Assembly: GCA_022013695.1 (NCBI GenBank)
Contig: JAKLPS010000008.1
Span: 124,001-188,000, forward strand
Direction: 5' to 3'
DNA from: Weeksellaceae bacterium
GTDB lineage: Bacteria; Bacteroidota; Bacteroidia; Flavobacteriales; Weeksellaceae
DNA length: 64,000 nucleotides
Part shown: positions 9,630-19,434 of the stretch, one piece after another
Layout: each line of letters opens with the position of its first letter
How positions within the stretch are numbered: the stretch's first letter is position 1
Notes under the pieces: model-generated
The model's database searches: none
What the model saw: the letters and a program-made list of their open reading frames with translations, nothing else
What the model was told of the DNA's origin: nothing
Position numbers and translations under genes: made by a program

Positions 9630-11828
9630 ATGAATTTCAAACTACCAAAACTCCTTTCCGCGGTTGCGATCTTTGCTTTCTCGGCTACTACTTTTGCACA
9701 GGAAGCACCCAAGTATGATTATACCGAGGCCTTCAAACCCTTTTTCTACCCTCAGACCGGAACCGAAACCCGTTCTGCAAGCGGCCAACCCGGTCACAAA
9801 TATTGGCAGAATTCAGCAGATTATCAACTCAATGTGAGCCTTGATGAAAATAAAAATGAGATCACGGGTTCGGCAGAAATTACTTATACCAACAACAGTC
9901 CCGATCAGTTAGGATTTCTCTGGTTGCAATTGGATCAAAATCTTTTTGCAAAGGATTCCAGAGGTAACGCAGTCGTTCCACTTTCCGGAAGTAGAAACGG
10001 CGCGCATGGCGAAGAATTTGATGGCGGTTACAAAATCAAATCGGTAAAATATGATGGCAAAGATGTGAAATATACCATCTCTGATACCAGAATGCAAGTA
10101 GATCTTCCAAGCGATTTGAAAGCCAACGGCGGTGTTGCAAAGTTGAAAATTGAGTATTACTTTGTTTCCCCGCAATATGGCTCCGACAGAATGGGAGTAC
10201 AAGAAACCAAGAACGGCAAAATATATACAATGGCGCAGTGGTACCCAAGAATGTGCGTTTATGATGACGTTTTGGGATGGAACACCATGCCGTATTTGGG
10301 AGCTTCTGAGTTTTATCTGGAATATGGAACTTTATCAGCAAATATTACGGTTCCCGCCAATCAATATGTGGTTGCATCGGGCCAATTGATGAATGAAAAA
10401 GAAGTCTATTCCAAAGAAGAAATCAACCGGTGGAACGAGGCGAGAAATAGCGATAAAACCGTCGCCATCCGTCCGGAATCGGAACTGGGAAAGAATAAGC
10501 CAACGGGGACAAAGACTTGGAAATTCAAAATAGAAAAGGCAAGAGATTTTGCTTGGGCTTCCTCCGCCGCTTTCATCATCGATGCCGCAAGAATCAACTT
10601 GCCAAGTGGTAAAAAATCTTTGGCAATCTCCGCTTATCCGGCAGAAAGTGCCGGCGAAAAAGCATGGGGAAGATCTACCGAATATACCAAAGCAGCCATA
10701 GAACATTACTCGCAAAAATGGTTTGAGTTTCCATATCCTGCTGCTACCAACGTTGCTGGCAACGAAGGTGGTATGGAATATCCAGGCATCGTGTTCTGCA
10801 ATATGACCTCCAAGGGAGAAAGCCTCTGGGGCGTGACCGACCACGAGTTTGGACACTCTTGGTTCCCGATGATTGTCGGTTCCAACGAAAGATTGTTCGC
10901 GTGGATGGACGAAGGCTTCAATACTTTTATCAACGAAGGTTCTACAGAAGCCTTCAACAAAGGCGAGTATTATCACAAACAAAATATGGGCAAGATGGGC
11001 TCCTATGTTCTCAATGACAGCTTCGAGCAGATGATGGTGGGCGCAGACAATATGAAAGAAAGAAGCATCGGCGTTTTGGCTTATTTCAAACCTGGAATGG
11101 GACTTACTATGTTGAGAGAAACGATCCTGGGTCCTGAGAAATTTGATAAAGCATTCCGCACCTACGTTGCCAGATGGGCATTCAAACATCCTACGCCGTG
11201 GGATTTCTTCCATACGATGGAGAATGTCTCCGGAGAGGAACTCAACTGGTTCTGGAGAGGATGGTTCATGAACAAGTGGAAAATAGACCAAGGCGTGAAA
11301 GCTGTAAAACCTTTGAACGGCGATTACAAAAATGGTGCGCAGATTACGGTTGAAAATCTGGGACAATTACCGATGCCAACGACAGTGGAGGTGAAATATA
11401 AAGACGGAACCACGCAAGTAGTCAAATTACCAATTGAGGTATGGAAGCGCAATACGGAATGGACTTTCAAACTGAATTCTACCAAGGAAGTGGATCAGGT
11501 AAAGTTGGATCCGGCTTCTGGCGTTCCAGACATCAATTCCAAAAATAATATTTGGACTGCTGCGCAGGCAACACCGGTAGAAAAGGTGAATATGAAAGCA
11601 TTTGAAGGTGTTTTCAGTACAAAAGATTTGCCTTTGAAATTGACTTTCACAGAGAAAGCAGGGCTGTTATATGGGCAGGCAACTGGCCAGCCGGAGTTTG
11701 CTTTGCAATATGAGGGCAACAATAAATTCACATTTGAGCAAGCAGATATTGTGATTACCTTCAGTGCAGATAAGAAGAGCATCGACTTCTCGCAAGGTGG
11801 GCGCGCGTTCAAATTTACCAAAGAATAA
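9630..11828 (+). CDS. M1 family zinc metallopeptidase, exported
   Basis: This 732-residue protein starts with a signal peptide ([24 protein letters not shown]). The zinc site HEFGHSW is at about 405-411, followed after the usual 18 residues by the glutamate in WMDEGFNTF. The substrate-binding GxMEN loop appears as GGMEYPG. These place it in the M1 (aminopeptidase N / leukotriene A4 hydrolase) family. The Asn-to-Tyr change in GxMEN is a variation seen in divergent M1 members. An N-terminal beta-saddle domain (about 60-250) precedes the catalytic domain. It probably degrades peptides in the periplasm. Confidence 0.92.
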   Translation: MNFKLPKLLSAVAIFAFSATTFAQEAPKYDYTEAFKPFFYPQTGTETRSASGQPGHKYWQNSADYQLNVSLDENKNEITGSAEITYTNNSPDQLGFLWLQLDQNLFAKDSRGNAVVPLSGSRNGAHGEEFDGGYKIKSVKYDGKDVKYTISDTRMQVDLPSDLKANGGVAKLKIEYYFVSPQYGSDRMGVQETKNGKIYTMAQWYPRMCVYDDVLGWNTMPYLGASEFYLEYGTLSANITVPANQYVVASGQLMNEKEVYSKEEINRWNEARNSDKTVAIRPESELGKNKPTGTKTWKFKIEKARDFAWASSAAFIIDAARINLPSGKKSLAISAYPAESAGEKAWGRSTEYTKAAIEHYSQKWFEFPYPAATNVAGNEGGMEYPGIVFCNMTSKGESLWGVTDHEFGHSWFPMIVGSNERLFAWMDEGFNTFINEGSTEAFNKGEYYHKQNMGKMGSYVLNDSFEQMMVGADNMKERSIGVLAYFKPGMGLTMLRETILGPEKFDKAFRTYVARWAFKHPTPWDFFHTMENVSGEELNWFWRGWFMNKWKIDQGVKAVKPLNGDYKNGAQITVENLGQLPMPTTVEVKYKDGTTQVVKLPIEVWKRNTEWTFKLNSTKEVDQVKLDPASGVPDINSKNNIWTAAQATPVEKVNMKAFEGVFSTKDLPLKLTFTEKAGLLYGQATGQPEFALQYEGNNKFTFEQADIVITFSADKKSIDFSQGGRAFKFTKE

Positions 11829-11850
11829 GCAGTCTATAACAAGTTAAGAA

Positions 11851-11884
11851 AATGCTCCGAAATTGCGCGGAGCATTTTTGTTTT
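11851..11884 (+). terminator. Rho-independent terminator after the M1 peptidase
   Basis: The arms AATGCTCCG (11851-11859) and CGGAGCATT (11868-11876) are followed by T5-G-T4. Confidence 0.9.
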
Positions 11885-11924
11885 ATAAAGAAATAATTCA
11901 TTTTTTTTTATCACGTCTTAGTCA

Positions 11925-12125
11925 AAAACCTCCACTGCCAGAGGAATCCTTTCGTGATGCATTTTTTGGTTTAGGGTTTAGTTTTTGGTGCTGAAGATGA
12001 AAGATATATCAGTGCGATTGATTTATTCTTATGAGAAAGATCTTTTGGATGGCATTGTAATTTTTGGAATGTTTGATTTCTAATCATTAGACCACTCGAA
12101 AGGATTTTTGCGGTAGCGTCGAGAG
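11925..12125. repeat. Intergenic element bounded by ~28-bp inverted repeats
   Basis: The 368-bp gap between the M1 gene and the next gene holds no open frame. At 11929-11956 a segment ends in AGGAATCCTTTCGTG. Near 12095-12123 an inverted copy begins CTCGAAAGGATTTTTGCGG. Aligned in opposite orientation the two share CNCGAAAGGATTYYT and GGYAGYG. This looks like the ends of a mobile or REP-like element about 200 bp long. The interior (GGTTTAGGGTTTAG and so on) is non-coding. Confidence 0.45.
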
Positions 12126-12152
12126 ATTAGTTTTAAGAAGTAATTATAAATG

Positions 12153-12179
12153 AAAATCCTCTTGTTGAAAGAGGATTTT
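12153..12179 (-). terminator. Hairpin terminator downstream of the orphan lipoprotein gene
   Basis: AAAATCCTC (12153-12161) pairs with GAGGATTTT (12171-12179). It lies 18 nt beyond the stop of the minus-strand gene and is nearly symmetrical, so it could act in both directions. Confidence 0.65.
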
Positions 12180-12196
12180 TGCTTTTATATGATTCC

Positions 12197-12913
12197 CTAT
12201 TTTATCCATTCCTGAATAAAACTTGTTTCTTTGTCGTAATCTTCGTTCTCGTAAGTAAATCTTGCTAAATGTTTTTCATCTTTTTGAGGAATAGATTTGG
12301 GCTCGATTTTATAAAGATTGTAAAAGATTGTGTCTTTTTGTTCAGCATTTCTTCCGTGAAATGTTTTGCTTAAGTAATAAACGTTATTTTTAATTTTATA
12401 AAGATTCATATCGAAACCAGTTCTAAATCTTCCAAAAGGAAAAACTTTTTTAGAATATAAATCATAGATTAATTGATAATTGACACTACATCCAAGACCT
12501 GTACACATATCATTGTTGAGTTGTAGCAACAATAAGTTTAATGGCTTATAATATTTGACTTCTGATATGTTATTAGCGTAATTAACTGAATCTTTTGAAC
12601 TCCAAACATCATTGATAGTTAGAAGTTTTTTCACATCAACTCTATTTTCATTAATACTAATTACAAAACCATTATTTTTATTAGAGCTGCTAATTTTTAG
12701 ATTTGGATTTAATACAGAAACAGAATCCAAACTTGTAGAAAATGTTGGTTTAATCTCTGAACTATCCAAAGCAGAAACAAAATCAATTACTTTATTTTTA
12801 ATTTTCTCTGTTGAATCAACTTTATTTATTTTAATTTCTGTACTATTTTTTATACAACTAAATAAAGTGAAACTTAAAATAAGGAAGAATAATATTTGGA
12901 TAGTGTTTTTCAT
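12197..12913 (-). CDS. Hypothetical lipoprotein
   Basis: I do not recognise this 238-residue protein. The N-terminus MKNTIQILFFLILSFTLFSC is a lipoprotein signal peptide with the lipobox LFSC (Cys20) followed by Ile-Lys-Asn. Residues 25-80 are rich in Lys and Ser and look like a linker. The remainder (about 90-238) alternates short beta-like segments, with a pair of cysteines in MCTGLGCSVNY that could form a disulfide in the periplasm. It is more A/T-rich than its neighbours. It shares the strand of the GH3 gene and follows it by 18 nt, so they may be co-transcribed. Confidence 0.7.
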   Translation of the reverse strand: MKNTIQILFFLILSFTLFSCIKNSTEIKINKVDSTEKIKNKVIDFVSALDSSEIKPTFSTSLDSVSVLNPNLKISSSNKNNGFVISINENRVDVKKLLTINDVWSSKDSVNYANNISEVKYYKPLNLLLLQLNNDMCTGLGCSVNYQLIYDLYSKKVFPFGRFRTGFDMNLYKIKNNVYYLSKTFHGRNAEQKDTIFYNLYKIEPKSIPQKDEKHLARFTYENEDYDKETSFIQEWIK

Positions 12914-12931
12914 AGTTTAAATTTAGAAAAA

Positions 12932-15154
12932 CTATTTCTCCCAAACAATCTTTTTCCTCATCACATCACTGGAATTGGTTCCGACCATTATTTCAAATTC
13001 GCCAGCTTCCCAATCGTAATTCAAAGCGTCATCGTAGAATTTCAAATCTTCGGGCGTTAGCTTGAAAGTTACATTTCTGTTTTCACCTTTCTTCAAAAAT
13101 ATTTTCTGGAAACCTTTCAGTTCTTTGATGGGACGAACCACTTTTCCGAAAAGGTCTCGGATGTACAGTTGAACCACTTCTTCGCCATCAAATTTCCCGG
13201 TATTGGCCACATTCACATTGATAGTCAATATTTGATTTCCTTTCAGATTTTCAGAACTTAAATTAAAGTTGGAATATTTAAAATCCGTATAACTCATTCC
13301 AAAACCAAAGAGGAATTTCGGGTCGTTATCCAAATCAATGTAAGCAGAAACGTAATTTCTGTCCGTGGATTTTCCAGCTGGCCTTCCGGTGTTGTAGTGG
13401 TTGTAATAGATTGGAATTTGCCCTTCCGTTCTTGGGAAAGTCATTGGCAGTTTTCCGCCAGGATTCACATTTCCGAAGAGGACATCCGCGATAGAATTTC
13501 CAGCTTCCGTTCCCAGCCACCAGCTATAAACGATTGTGGGAATGTTGTCTGCTGCCCAATCAAAAACCAACGGTCTTCCTGTGTTTATGAGCAGAACGAT
13601 CGGTTTTCCGGTTTTAGCAATTTCTTTTAGTAATTCTTCCTGAACACCTGAGAAATGGAGGTTGCTTCGGCTTTTCGCTTCGCCACTCATGGTGTGTCCT
13701 TCGCCAAAAGTCATGATTACGACATCTGCTTTTTTCGCCGTTTCGATGGCTTCCGTAAACATAGATTTGTCGTCGTCGTTTTCATTGCAACCTTTGGCGT
13801 AAAGCAAGCTTGAGTTTTTGTCTAATTGATTTTTGATGCCGTCAAATTGAGTCACGATTCTTTGCGCATCATCTTTAAACGGAACGGACCAAAATCCGTG
13901 CATCGCCACTGCATCTTTTCCGAATGGACCAATCAAAGCAACTGTTTTAATAGATTTAGAAAGGGGAAGAAGTTTCTGTTCATTTTTCAAAAGGACGACA
14001 CTTTTTGCCCCAAATTCTCTTCCGAATTTTCTATGTTCAAGATTGTCGGTTTGTTGTTTTTGTCTTTCAGTATTTGAAAATTTATAAGGGTCATCAAACA
14101 ATCCCAGCTCAAATTTTTTGGTTAAAATTCTTCTTACCGCATCATCTACGAATTTGATGTCCACTTTTCCCTCCTTTACCAATTTCGGAAGCTGTTCCAT
14201 ATAGATATTGCTTTCCATATCCATATCACTTCCTGCGAGGATGGCTTTTTCGGCTGCTTCGGCATTGTCTTTTGCGTAGCCGTGTTTTATCATCTCGCCA
14301 ATGCTTCCCCAGTCGGAAACGACGAATCCCTTGAAGTTCCACTGGCCTTTCAGCAAATCTCTCAGGATATATTTGTTGCCAGTTGTCGGGATTCCGTTGA
14401 TGTCGTTGAAGGCATTCATAAATGTGGCAACTCCCGCTTCCGCCGCTGCTTTGAAAGGTGGCAGATAAGTTTCATTCAATTGTCTCAAACTCATATCGAC
14501 GGAGTTGTAATCCCGTCCGCCAATTGCTGCGCCATAAGCCGCAAAGTGTTTGGCACAGGCCATTATCGCATCAATGTTTCCTAGGCCTTTTCCCTGGAAA
14601 CCTTTGATTCTGGCGACGGCGATTTTGGTTCCGAGATAAGTATCTTCACCCGAACCTTCCATCACGCGTCCCCATCTGGGGTCTCTCGCGATGTCCACCA
14701 TTGGTGCAAATGTCCATTGGATGCCGAATGCGGAGGCTTCTGTTGCGGCGATTCTTTCGGATTTTTCTATCATATCTAAATCCCAGCTTGCGGCTTGACC
14801 AAGGTTAATTGGGAAAGTCGTTCTGAATCCGTGAATCACGTCTTGTCCGAATATCAAAGGGATTTTGAGCCTAGATTCTAAGGCTAATTTTTGGAAGGCT
14901 CTCGTTTCGTCCGCACCGGTCACATTCAGCATCGAGCCGACTTTTCCCTGTTTGATTTCTTCTAAGACTTTTTTGGAATTGGAATTCTGAGGTCCGGTTG
15001 CATATTCGAAGCCGCTGTATTGGACGAGTTGTCCGGCTTTTTCTTCCAGGGTCATTTTAGAAAGGAGTTCGGTGACTTTTTGGTCAATGCTTTTCTGGGC
15101 GGAAATGCTGATTCCGAAGAGGATCAGCAGGAACACAAGGCTGTGATTTTTCAT
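12932..15154 (-). CDS. bglX: GH3 family beta-glucosidase, periplasmic
   Basis: The 740-residue protein begins with the signal peptide MKNHSLVFLLILFGISISAQ. GH3 motifs occur in order: DVIHGFRTTFP, RDPRWGRVMEGSGED, KHFAAYG (substrate-binding Lys-His), then GFVVSDWGS, which carries the nucleophile Asp. A C-terminal alpha/beta sandwich follows (TFGEGHTMSGEAKSR with the acid/base region), and then a fibronectin-III-like domain (about 640-735: VNVANTGKFDGEEVVQLYI). This order and length match E. coli BglX. It should cleave beta-glucosides in the periplasm. Substrate range is not predictable from this alone. Confidence 0.93.
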   Translation of the reverse strand: MKNHSLVFLLILFGISISAQKSIDQKVTELLSKMTLEEKAGQLVQYSGFEYATGPQNSNSKKVLEEIKQGKVGSMLNVTGADETRAFQKLALESRLKIPLIFGQDVIHGFRTTFPINLGQAASWDLDMIEKSERIAATEASAFGIQWTFAPMVDIARDPRWGRVMEGSGEDTYLGTKIAVARIKGFQGKGLGNIDAIMACAKHFAAYGAAIGGRDYNSVDMSLRQLNETYLPPFKAAAEAGVATFMNAFNDINGIPTTGNKYILRDLLKGQWNFKGFVVSDWGSIGEMIKHGYAKDNAEAAEKAILAGSDMDMESNIYMEQLPKLVKEGKVDIKFVDDAVRRILTKKFELGLFDDPYKFSNTERQKQQTDNLEHRKFGREFGAKSVVLLKNEQKLLPLSKSIKTVALIGPFGKDAVAMHGFWSVPFKDDAQRIVTQFDGIKNQLDKNSSLLYAKGCNENDDDKSMFTEAIETAKKADVVIMTFGEGHTMSGEAKSRSNLHFSGVQEELLKEIAKTGKPIVLLINTGRPLVFDWAADNIPTIVYSWWLGTEAGNSIADVLFGNVNPGGKLPMTFPRTEGQIPIYYNHYNTGRPAGKSTDRNYVSAYIDLDNDPKFLFGFGMSYTDFKYSNFNLSSENLKGNQILTINVNVANTGKFDGEEVVQLYIRDLFGKVVRPIKELKGFQKIFLKKGENRNVTFKLTPEDLKFYDDALNYDWEAGEFEIMVGTNSSDVMRKKIVWEK

Positions 15155-15230
15155 AAAAATATTGTTGTCTCTTGCGAGAAATTAGACATTGGTAAAAATA
15201 ATATTTATTCTTAGACAGACCGATTAAAAA

Positions 15231-15266
15231 TAAAAAAAGCCGTTTCTGCACTTGGCAAAAACAGCT
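15231..15266 (-). terminator. Terminator of the M43 protease gene
   Basis: On the minus strand AGCTGTTT (15266-15259) pairs with AAACGGCT (15245-15238) with one G-U pair, and a U run follows (A at 15232-15238). Confidence 0.7.
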
Positions 15267-15289
15267 ATATTGAGTTTTTTTTGGATATC

Positions 15290-16261
15290 TTAATAAACCC
15301 GTAGACCGGATCTGGCTCCAGTTGAAGTCAGGACAGACTGTGTTCTGCTTTTCTGCCCAGCTGAGAACATAAACATCGCGGCGTCGTCCACATAGTCCAT
15401 ATAATTCATAAACATAATGGATCTGGATGTTCCGCTGCACGTGTTGTATTTTGGATAGGTTGGTTTTCCATAGTTGGCTCCCGTTTGGGTAGGTGTGTCG
15501 GATACAAGATCGTTTCCGCAGGTTGCATCGCCCCAAATATGTCTCAGATTGAGGTAATGTCCCACTTCGTGAGTGGCTGTTCTGCCAAGATTATACGGAG
15601 AAGTTGCCCCTGTTTTCCCGAAATAGGGTGCTGCAATCACGACGCCATCGTTCCACAAACCAGCAGATTCTGGAAAAGTGGCATATCCAAGAATTCCACC
15701 CATATTTCCCACTACCCAAAGGTTAAAATAGCTGGAAGGCGATGTAGCATCGATTCCGCCGCTGGAGGCTTTCTTCATAGCATCATTAGTTCCCCATTTT
15801 GTTTTGGCGGTAGATTTTCTTACGGTCTTCACCAGGTGAAATCTGACTTTGGTGTCTCCTGCTTTGATTCCTGAGAATTCTGCCGGGATTTTTGAAGCGT
15901 CCGTATTGGTTCCGGCAAAGTCAGCATTTAAAATGGCAATCTGTTCTGCGATTCTGCTGTCGGATAAATTTTCTGCCGATGTTCTGTATAAAACATTGAC
16001 AACTACTGGAATGTCAACGGTGCCATCTGCTAAGACTTTCCCATCTAATACATTTTGCACTCCCACTTCTACATTCGCATAGCGCTGTCTTGCCGCGGGA
16101 TCATTTTTCAGGAGTTCTGCACGAATTTCTTCCGATGGGCAACTTCTTCTCTCTACGATTGTGGAACTTGGGTCGTCGCTGGTTATATTTTCGGTTTCGG
16201 AACTGCTGTTGCAAGCGGTAAGTACGACTGCAGAAATCAGGTAAAAAAGGTTTTTCTTCAT
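15290..16261 (-). CDS. M43 family zinc metalloprotease (cytophagalysin/pappalysin-like), lipoprotein
   Basis: The 323-residue protein carries HEVGHYLNLRH at 231-241, the HExxHxxGxxH zinc site of metzincins, followed by IWGD as in the M43 family. A Met-turn candidate lies in SIMFMNYMDY near 281-290. The N-terminus MKKNLFYLISAVVLTAC is a lipoprotein signal (Cys17, then Asn-Ser-Ser-Ser). It should be a surface or periplasmic protease with self-processing N-terminal sequence. Unlike many M43 homologues in Flavobacteriia it has no T9SS sorting domain, which fits lipid anchoring. It is flanked by its own terminator. Confidence 0.9.
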   Translation of the reverse strand: MKKNLFYLISAVVLTACNSSSETENITSDDPSSTIVERRSCPSEEIRAELLKNDPAARQRYANVEVGVQNVLDGKVLADGTVDIPVVVNVLYRTSAENLSDSRIAEQIAILNADFAGTNTDASKIPAEFSGIKAGDTKVRFHLVKTVRKSTAKTKWGTNDAMKKASSGGIDATSPSSYFNLWVVGNMGGILGYATFPESAGLWNDGVVIAAPYFGKTGATSPYNLGRTATHEVGHYLNLRHIWGDATCGNDLVSDTPTQTGANYGKPTYPKYNTCSGTSRSIMFMNYMDYVDDAAMFMFSAGQKSRTQSVLTSTGARSGLRVY

Positions 16262-16420
16262 AAAGTTTAATTTTTTTATTTATTCAAAAGTATAAATTAA
16301 CTTTGAGGAAAATTCATTTTTTTTAACTAATTATTTACTAAACGAGCTATTTTATTGTGGATAGTTTAAGACCGCTTGTGATAACTTGCTGATTTTATAG
16401 GATTTAATGACTAAAATCAA

Positions 16421-16453
16421 AATAGCCTTCCAGGGACATCTGAAAGGCATTTT
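16421..16453 (-). terminator. Probable terminator of clpB
   Basis: On the minus strand GCCTTTC pairs with GAAGGC around an 11-nt loop, flanked by AAAAT and TATTTT. It lies 32 nt after the clpB stop. Confidence 0.55.
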
Positions 16454-16484
16454 AAATAGGACTAATATGAAGAAAATTTAACTC

Positions 16485-19076
16485 TTATTCCACCGGTCTG
16501 AAAACCAAACCTGTTTCCTCAAAATAATCCAGCGTGATTCTATCGCCATCTTGCACGGTTCCTGCGAGGATTTCTCTTGATAATTTATTCAAAACTTCCT
16601 GCTGAATGACTCTTTTCAAAGGTCTTGCTCCGAAAACCGGATCGTAACCTTTATTAGTTAAGTAATTCAAGGCATCTTGTGTCGCAGTCATAATTATATT
16701 GCGTTTTGCTAACATATCATTAAATCCTCTCAACTGATACTGAACGATTTTTCCGATTTCTTTTTTTCTTAAAGGCTGGAACAATACTGTTTCATCAATC
16801 CTGTTCAGAAATTCCGGACGAAGCGTTTGTTTCAGTAAATCAAAAACTTCAATTTTCGTTTTAGCTACAATTTCATCCTGATTTTCCTCGGTGATATTTT
16901 CAAAATTCTCTTGAATAATATGTGAACCGAGATTCGAAGTCATAATGATAATCGAGTTTTTGAAATTTACCACACGACCTTTATTGTCCGTCAACCTTCC
17001 GTCATCTAAAACTTGCAATAACGTGTTAAAAACATCAGGGTGTGCTTTTTCAATTTCATCTAAAAGCACGACCGAATAAGGTCTTCTTCTCACCGCTTCC
17101 GTCAATTGTCCGCCTTCTTCATAGCCAACATATCCTGGCGGCGCCCCAACCAATCTTGAAACAGAGTGCCGCTCCTGATATTCACTCATATCAATTCTAG
17201 TCATATTATTTTCATCATCGAATAAAAACTCAGCCAAAGCTTTTGCGAGCTCAGTTTTACCAACTCCGGTTGTTCCTAAGAATAAGAAACTTCCGATTGG
17301 TTTTTTCTCGTCGCTCAATCCAGCTCTGTTTCTTCTGATGGCATCAGCAACTGCTTCGATGGCTTCTTCCTGACCGACCACTCTATGATGAAGTTCGGTT
17401 TCAAGATGCAATAATTTTTCTCTTTCGGATTGAAGGAGCTTGGTAACAGGGATTCCGGTCCATTTTGCGATAACTTCGGAGATGTTTTCGGAAGTGACTT
17501 CTTCTTTTATCAATTCATTTTGATGGTTTTGCATCTCCAGCTCCAGTTTCTGCAAAGCATCTTCTTTCTCCTTGATTTTCCCGTATTGGATTTCAGCTAC
17601 TTTCGCGTAATCTCCTGCTCTGGAAGCTCTTTCAGCTTCTAATTTGAGAGATTCGATATCTTTTTTAATGGATGTTAAATCCTCAGATTTTTGTTTTTCT
17701 TTCAGCCATTTGGCGTTGATTTCATTTCTTTCTTCAGAAATTTTCGAAATATCTTCTTTTAAATGGTCGATTTTCGTTTGATTTCCTTCTCTTGAAATGG
17801 CGGCCAATTCAATTTCCATCTGCATCAGTTTTCTGTCGAGAACGTCCAATTCTTCAGGTTTTGAATTGATTTCCATTCTCAATTTTGCCGAAGCTTCGTC
17901 AATCAAATCAATCGCTTTATCAGGTAAAAATCGGTCTGAAATATATCGTTGAGACATTTCCACGGCCGCAATAATCGCTTCGTCTTTGATTCGGACTTTG
18001 TGGTGGGCTTCATATTTATCTTTGATTCCACGTAGAATCGAGATTGCAGATTCAGTATCCGGCTCTTCTACCATCACTTTCTGGAAACGTCTTTCAAGCG
18101 CTTTATCTTTCTCAAAATATTTTTGATATTCGTTCAAAGTGGTTGCGCCGATTGCTCTTAATTCTCCTCTTGCTAAAGCTGGTTTTAGAATATTCGCAGC
18201 ATCCATCGCTCCTTCGCCCCCGCCGGCTCCTACCAAAGTATGGATTTCGTCGATGAAAAGAATGATTTGTCCCTCTGATTTTGTAACCTCGTTAATAACA
18301 GATTTTAATCTTTCTTCAAATTCTCCTTTATATTTTGCACCCGCAATCAAAGCACCCATATCCAAGGAATACAAGGTTTTGTCCTGTAGGTTTTCCGGAA
18401 TATCGCCACTGATAATACGGTGCGCAATTCCTTCCGCGATGGCGGTTTTACCAACTCCAGGTTCGCCAATGAGAATCGGGTTGTTCTTGGTTCTTCTGGA
18501 AAGAATTTGCAGAACTCTTCTTATTTCTTCATCTCGTCCGATTACAGGATCTAATTTTCCCTCGGCAGCAAGTTCGTTGAAGTTTTTAGCATATTTTTTT
18601 AAGGATTGATACGTTTCTTCAGAGCTTGCTGATGTCGCAGTACTTCCTTTTCTTAATTCTTTAATTCCGCCTTCCAAAAGACTTTTGGTGACGCCCATAT
18701 CTTTCAAAGTTTTCGAAACTTCAGAATTGGTTTCCAACAAGGAAAGCCACAGATGCTCTATGGTTACGAATTCATCACCCATTTTTTTGGCGATGTTCGG
18801 TGCATCCAACAAAACTTTGTTTGCAGACTGCGAAAGGTAGATGTTTCCGCCCTCAACTTTGGGAAGTTTTTCCAAATTTTCTCGGTTGCGTTCTCGCACC
18901 AAAGCAGCGTCCGCTTCAGACTTTTTGAGTAAGAAAGGCGATATATTTTCGTCCACCTGAAAAATTCCTTCCAGTAAATGCTGTGGTTCGATCTGCTGGT
19001 TGCCAAACTCCATTGCGACTTGCTGCGCAGCCTGGATGGCTTCCTGCGATTTGACAGTATATTGGTTTAAGTTCAT
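16485..19076 (-). CDS. clpB: ATP-dependent disaggregase ClpB
   Basis: The 863-residue protein has the full ClpB architecture. An N-terminal Clp-N repeat domain (1-150) comes first. NBD1 has Walker A GEPGVGKT near 207 and Walker B ILFIDEIHTLVGAG. The coiled-coil middle domain at about 410-525 (many Glu/Lys heptads) follows. NBD2 has Walker A GTTGVGKT near 608 and VVLLDEIEKAHPDV. The length is standard and the middle domain separates it from ClpC/ClpA. With DnaK it resolubilises aggregated proteins in the cytoplasm. No HrcA/CIRCE-like repeat is obvious in the upstream gap. Confidence 0.97.
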   Translation of the reverse strand: MNLNQYTVKSQEAIQAAQQVAMEFGNQQIEPQHLLEGIFQVDENISPFLLKKSEADAALVRERNRENLEKLPKVEGGNIYLSQSANKVLLDAPNIAKKMGDEFVTIEHLWLSLLETNSEVSKTLKDMGVTKSLLEGGIKELRKGSTATSASSEETYQSLKKYAKNFNELAAEGKLDPVIGRDEEIRRVLQILSRRTKNNPILIGEPGVGKTAIAEGIAHRIISGDIPENLQDKTLYSLDMGALIAGAKYKGEFEERLKSVINEVTKSEGQIILFIDEIHTLVGAGGGEGAMDAANILKPALARGELRAIGATTLNEYQKYFEKDKALERRFQKVMVEEPDTESAISILRGIKDKYEAHHKVRIKDEAIIAAVEMSQRYISDRFLPDKAIDLIDEASAKLRMEINSKPEELDVLDRKLMQMEIELAAISREGNQTKIDHLKEDISKISEERNEINAKWLKEKQKSEDLTSIKKDIESLKLEAERASRAGDYAKVAEIQYGKIKEKEDALQKLELEMQNHQNELIKEEVTSENISEVIAKWTGIPVTKLLQSEREKLLHLETELHHRVVGQEEAIEAVADAIRRNRAGLSDEKKPIGSFLFLGTTGVGKTELAKALAEFLFDDENNMTRIDMSEYQERHSVSRLVGAPPGYVGYEEGGQLTEAVRRRPYSVVLLDEIEKAHPDVFNTLLQVLDDGRLTDNKGRVVNFKNSIIIMTSNLGSHIIQENFENITEENQDEIVAKTKIEVFDLLKQTLRPEFLNRIDETVLFQPLRKKEIGKIVQYQLRGFNDMLAKRNIIMTATQDALNYLTNKGYDPVFGARPLKRVIQQEVLNKLSREILAGTVQDGDRITLDYFEETGLVFRPVE

Positions 19077-19434
19077 ATTATTTAGTTGTTATTAGTAGGT
19101 TGATTTGCGGATAGATTATTATCAAAATTTATACAAATCCTAAGTTTGAAATACTGATTTTTGTTTTGTTCAAACTATATCCAAACTTGAGTTTGCCAAT
19201 CCAGATGTCTTAGCACAAAAACCATTCTTTTGTTGAATTTTTAACAATATGAGACAAAATTTCCGAATAATTCAATTTTGCTTATTTTGCGCAAGACAAA
19301 ATTTCCGAAAACCGAAGTTACTGTATGGGAAATTGATTCAAAAACCGACATTCTTTTGCTACGTTGAAAATAGAAGTTTATCTGATATTTTCAATTAAAT
19401 AGATTAAATTGCATCCATCAATATGATCTAAAAA
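19077..19434. promoter_or_regulatory. Divergent intergenic region with direct repeats and a palindrome
   Basis: This 358-bp gap separates clpB (minus) from the crotonase gene (plus). It holds two perfect 15-bp direct repeats, GACAAAATTTCCGAA, at 19253-19267 and 19295-19309. Their starts are 42 nt apart, close to four helical turns. It also holds a 14-bp palindrome CAAACTTGAGTTTG at 19182-19195. No reading frame with codon character is present. I could not assign promoters with confidence. Confidence 0.5.

Noticed and set aside
10335-11366. A 343-codon open frame opposite the M1 peptidase gene
   Set aside because: The M1 frame carries HEFGH and other motifs; the opposite frame is Phe/His/Arg-rich without motifs and is a shadow.
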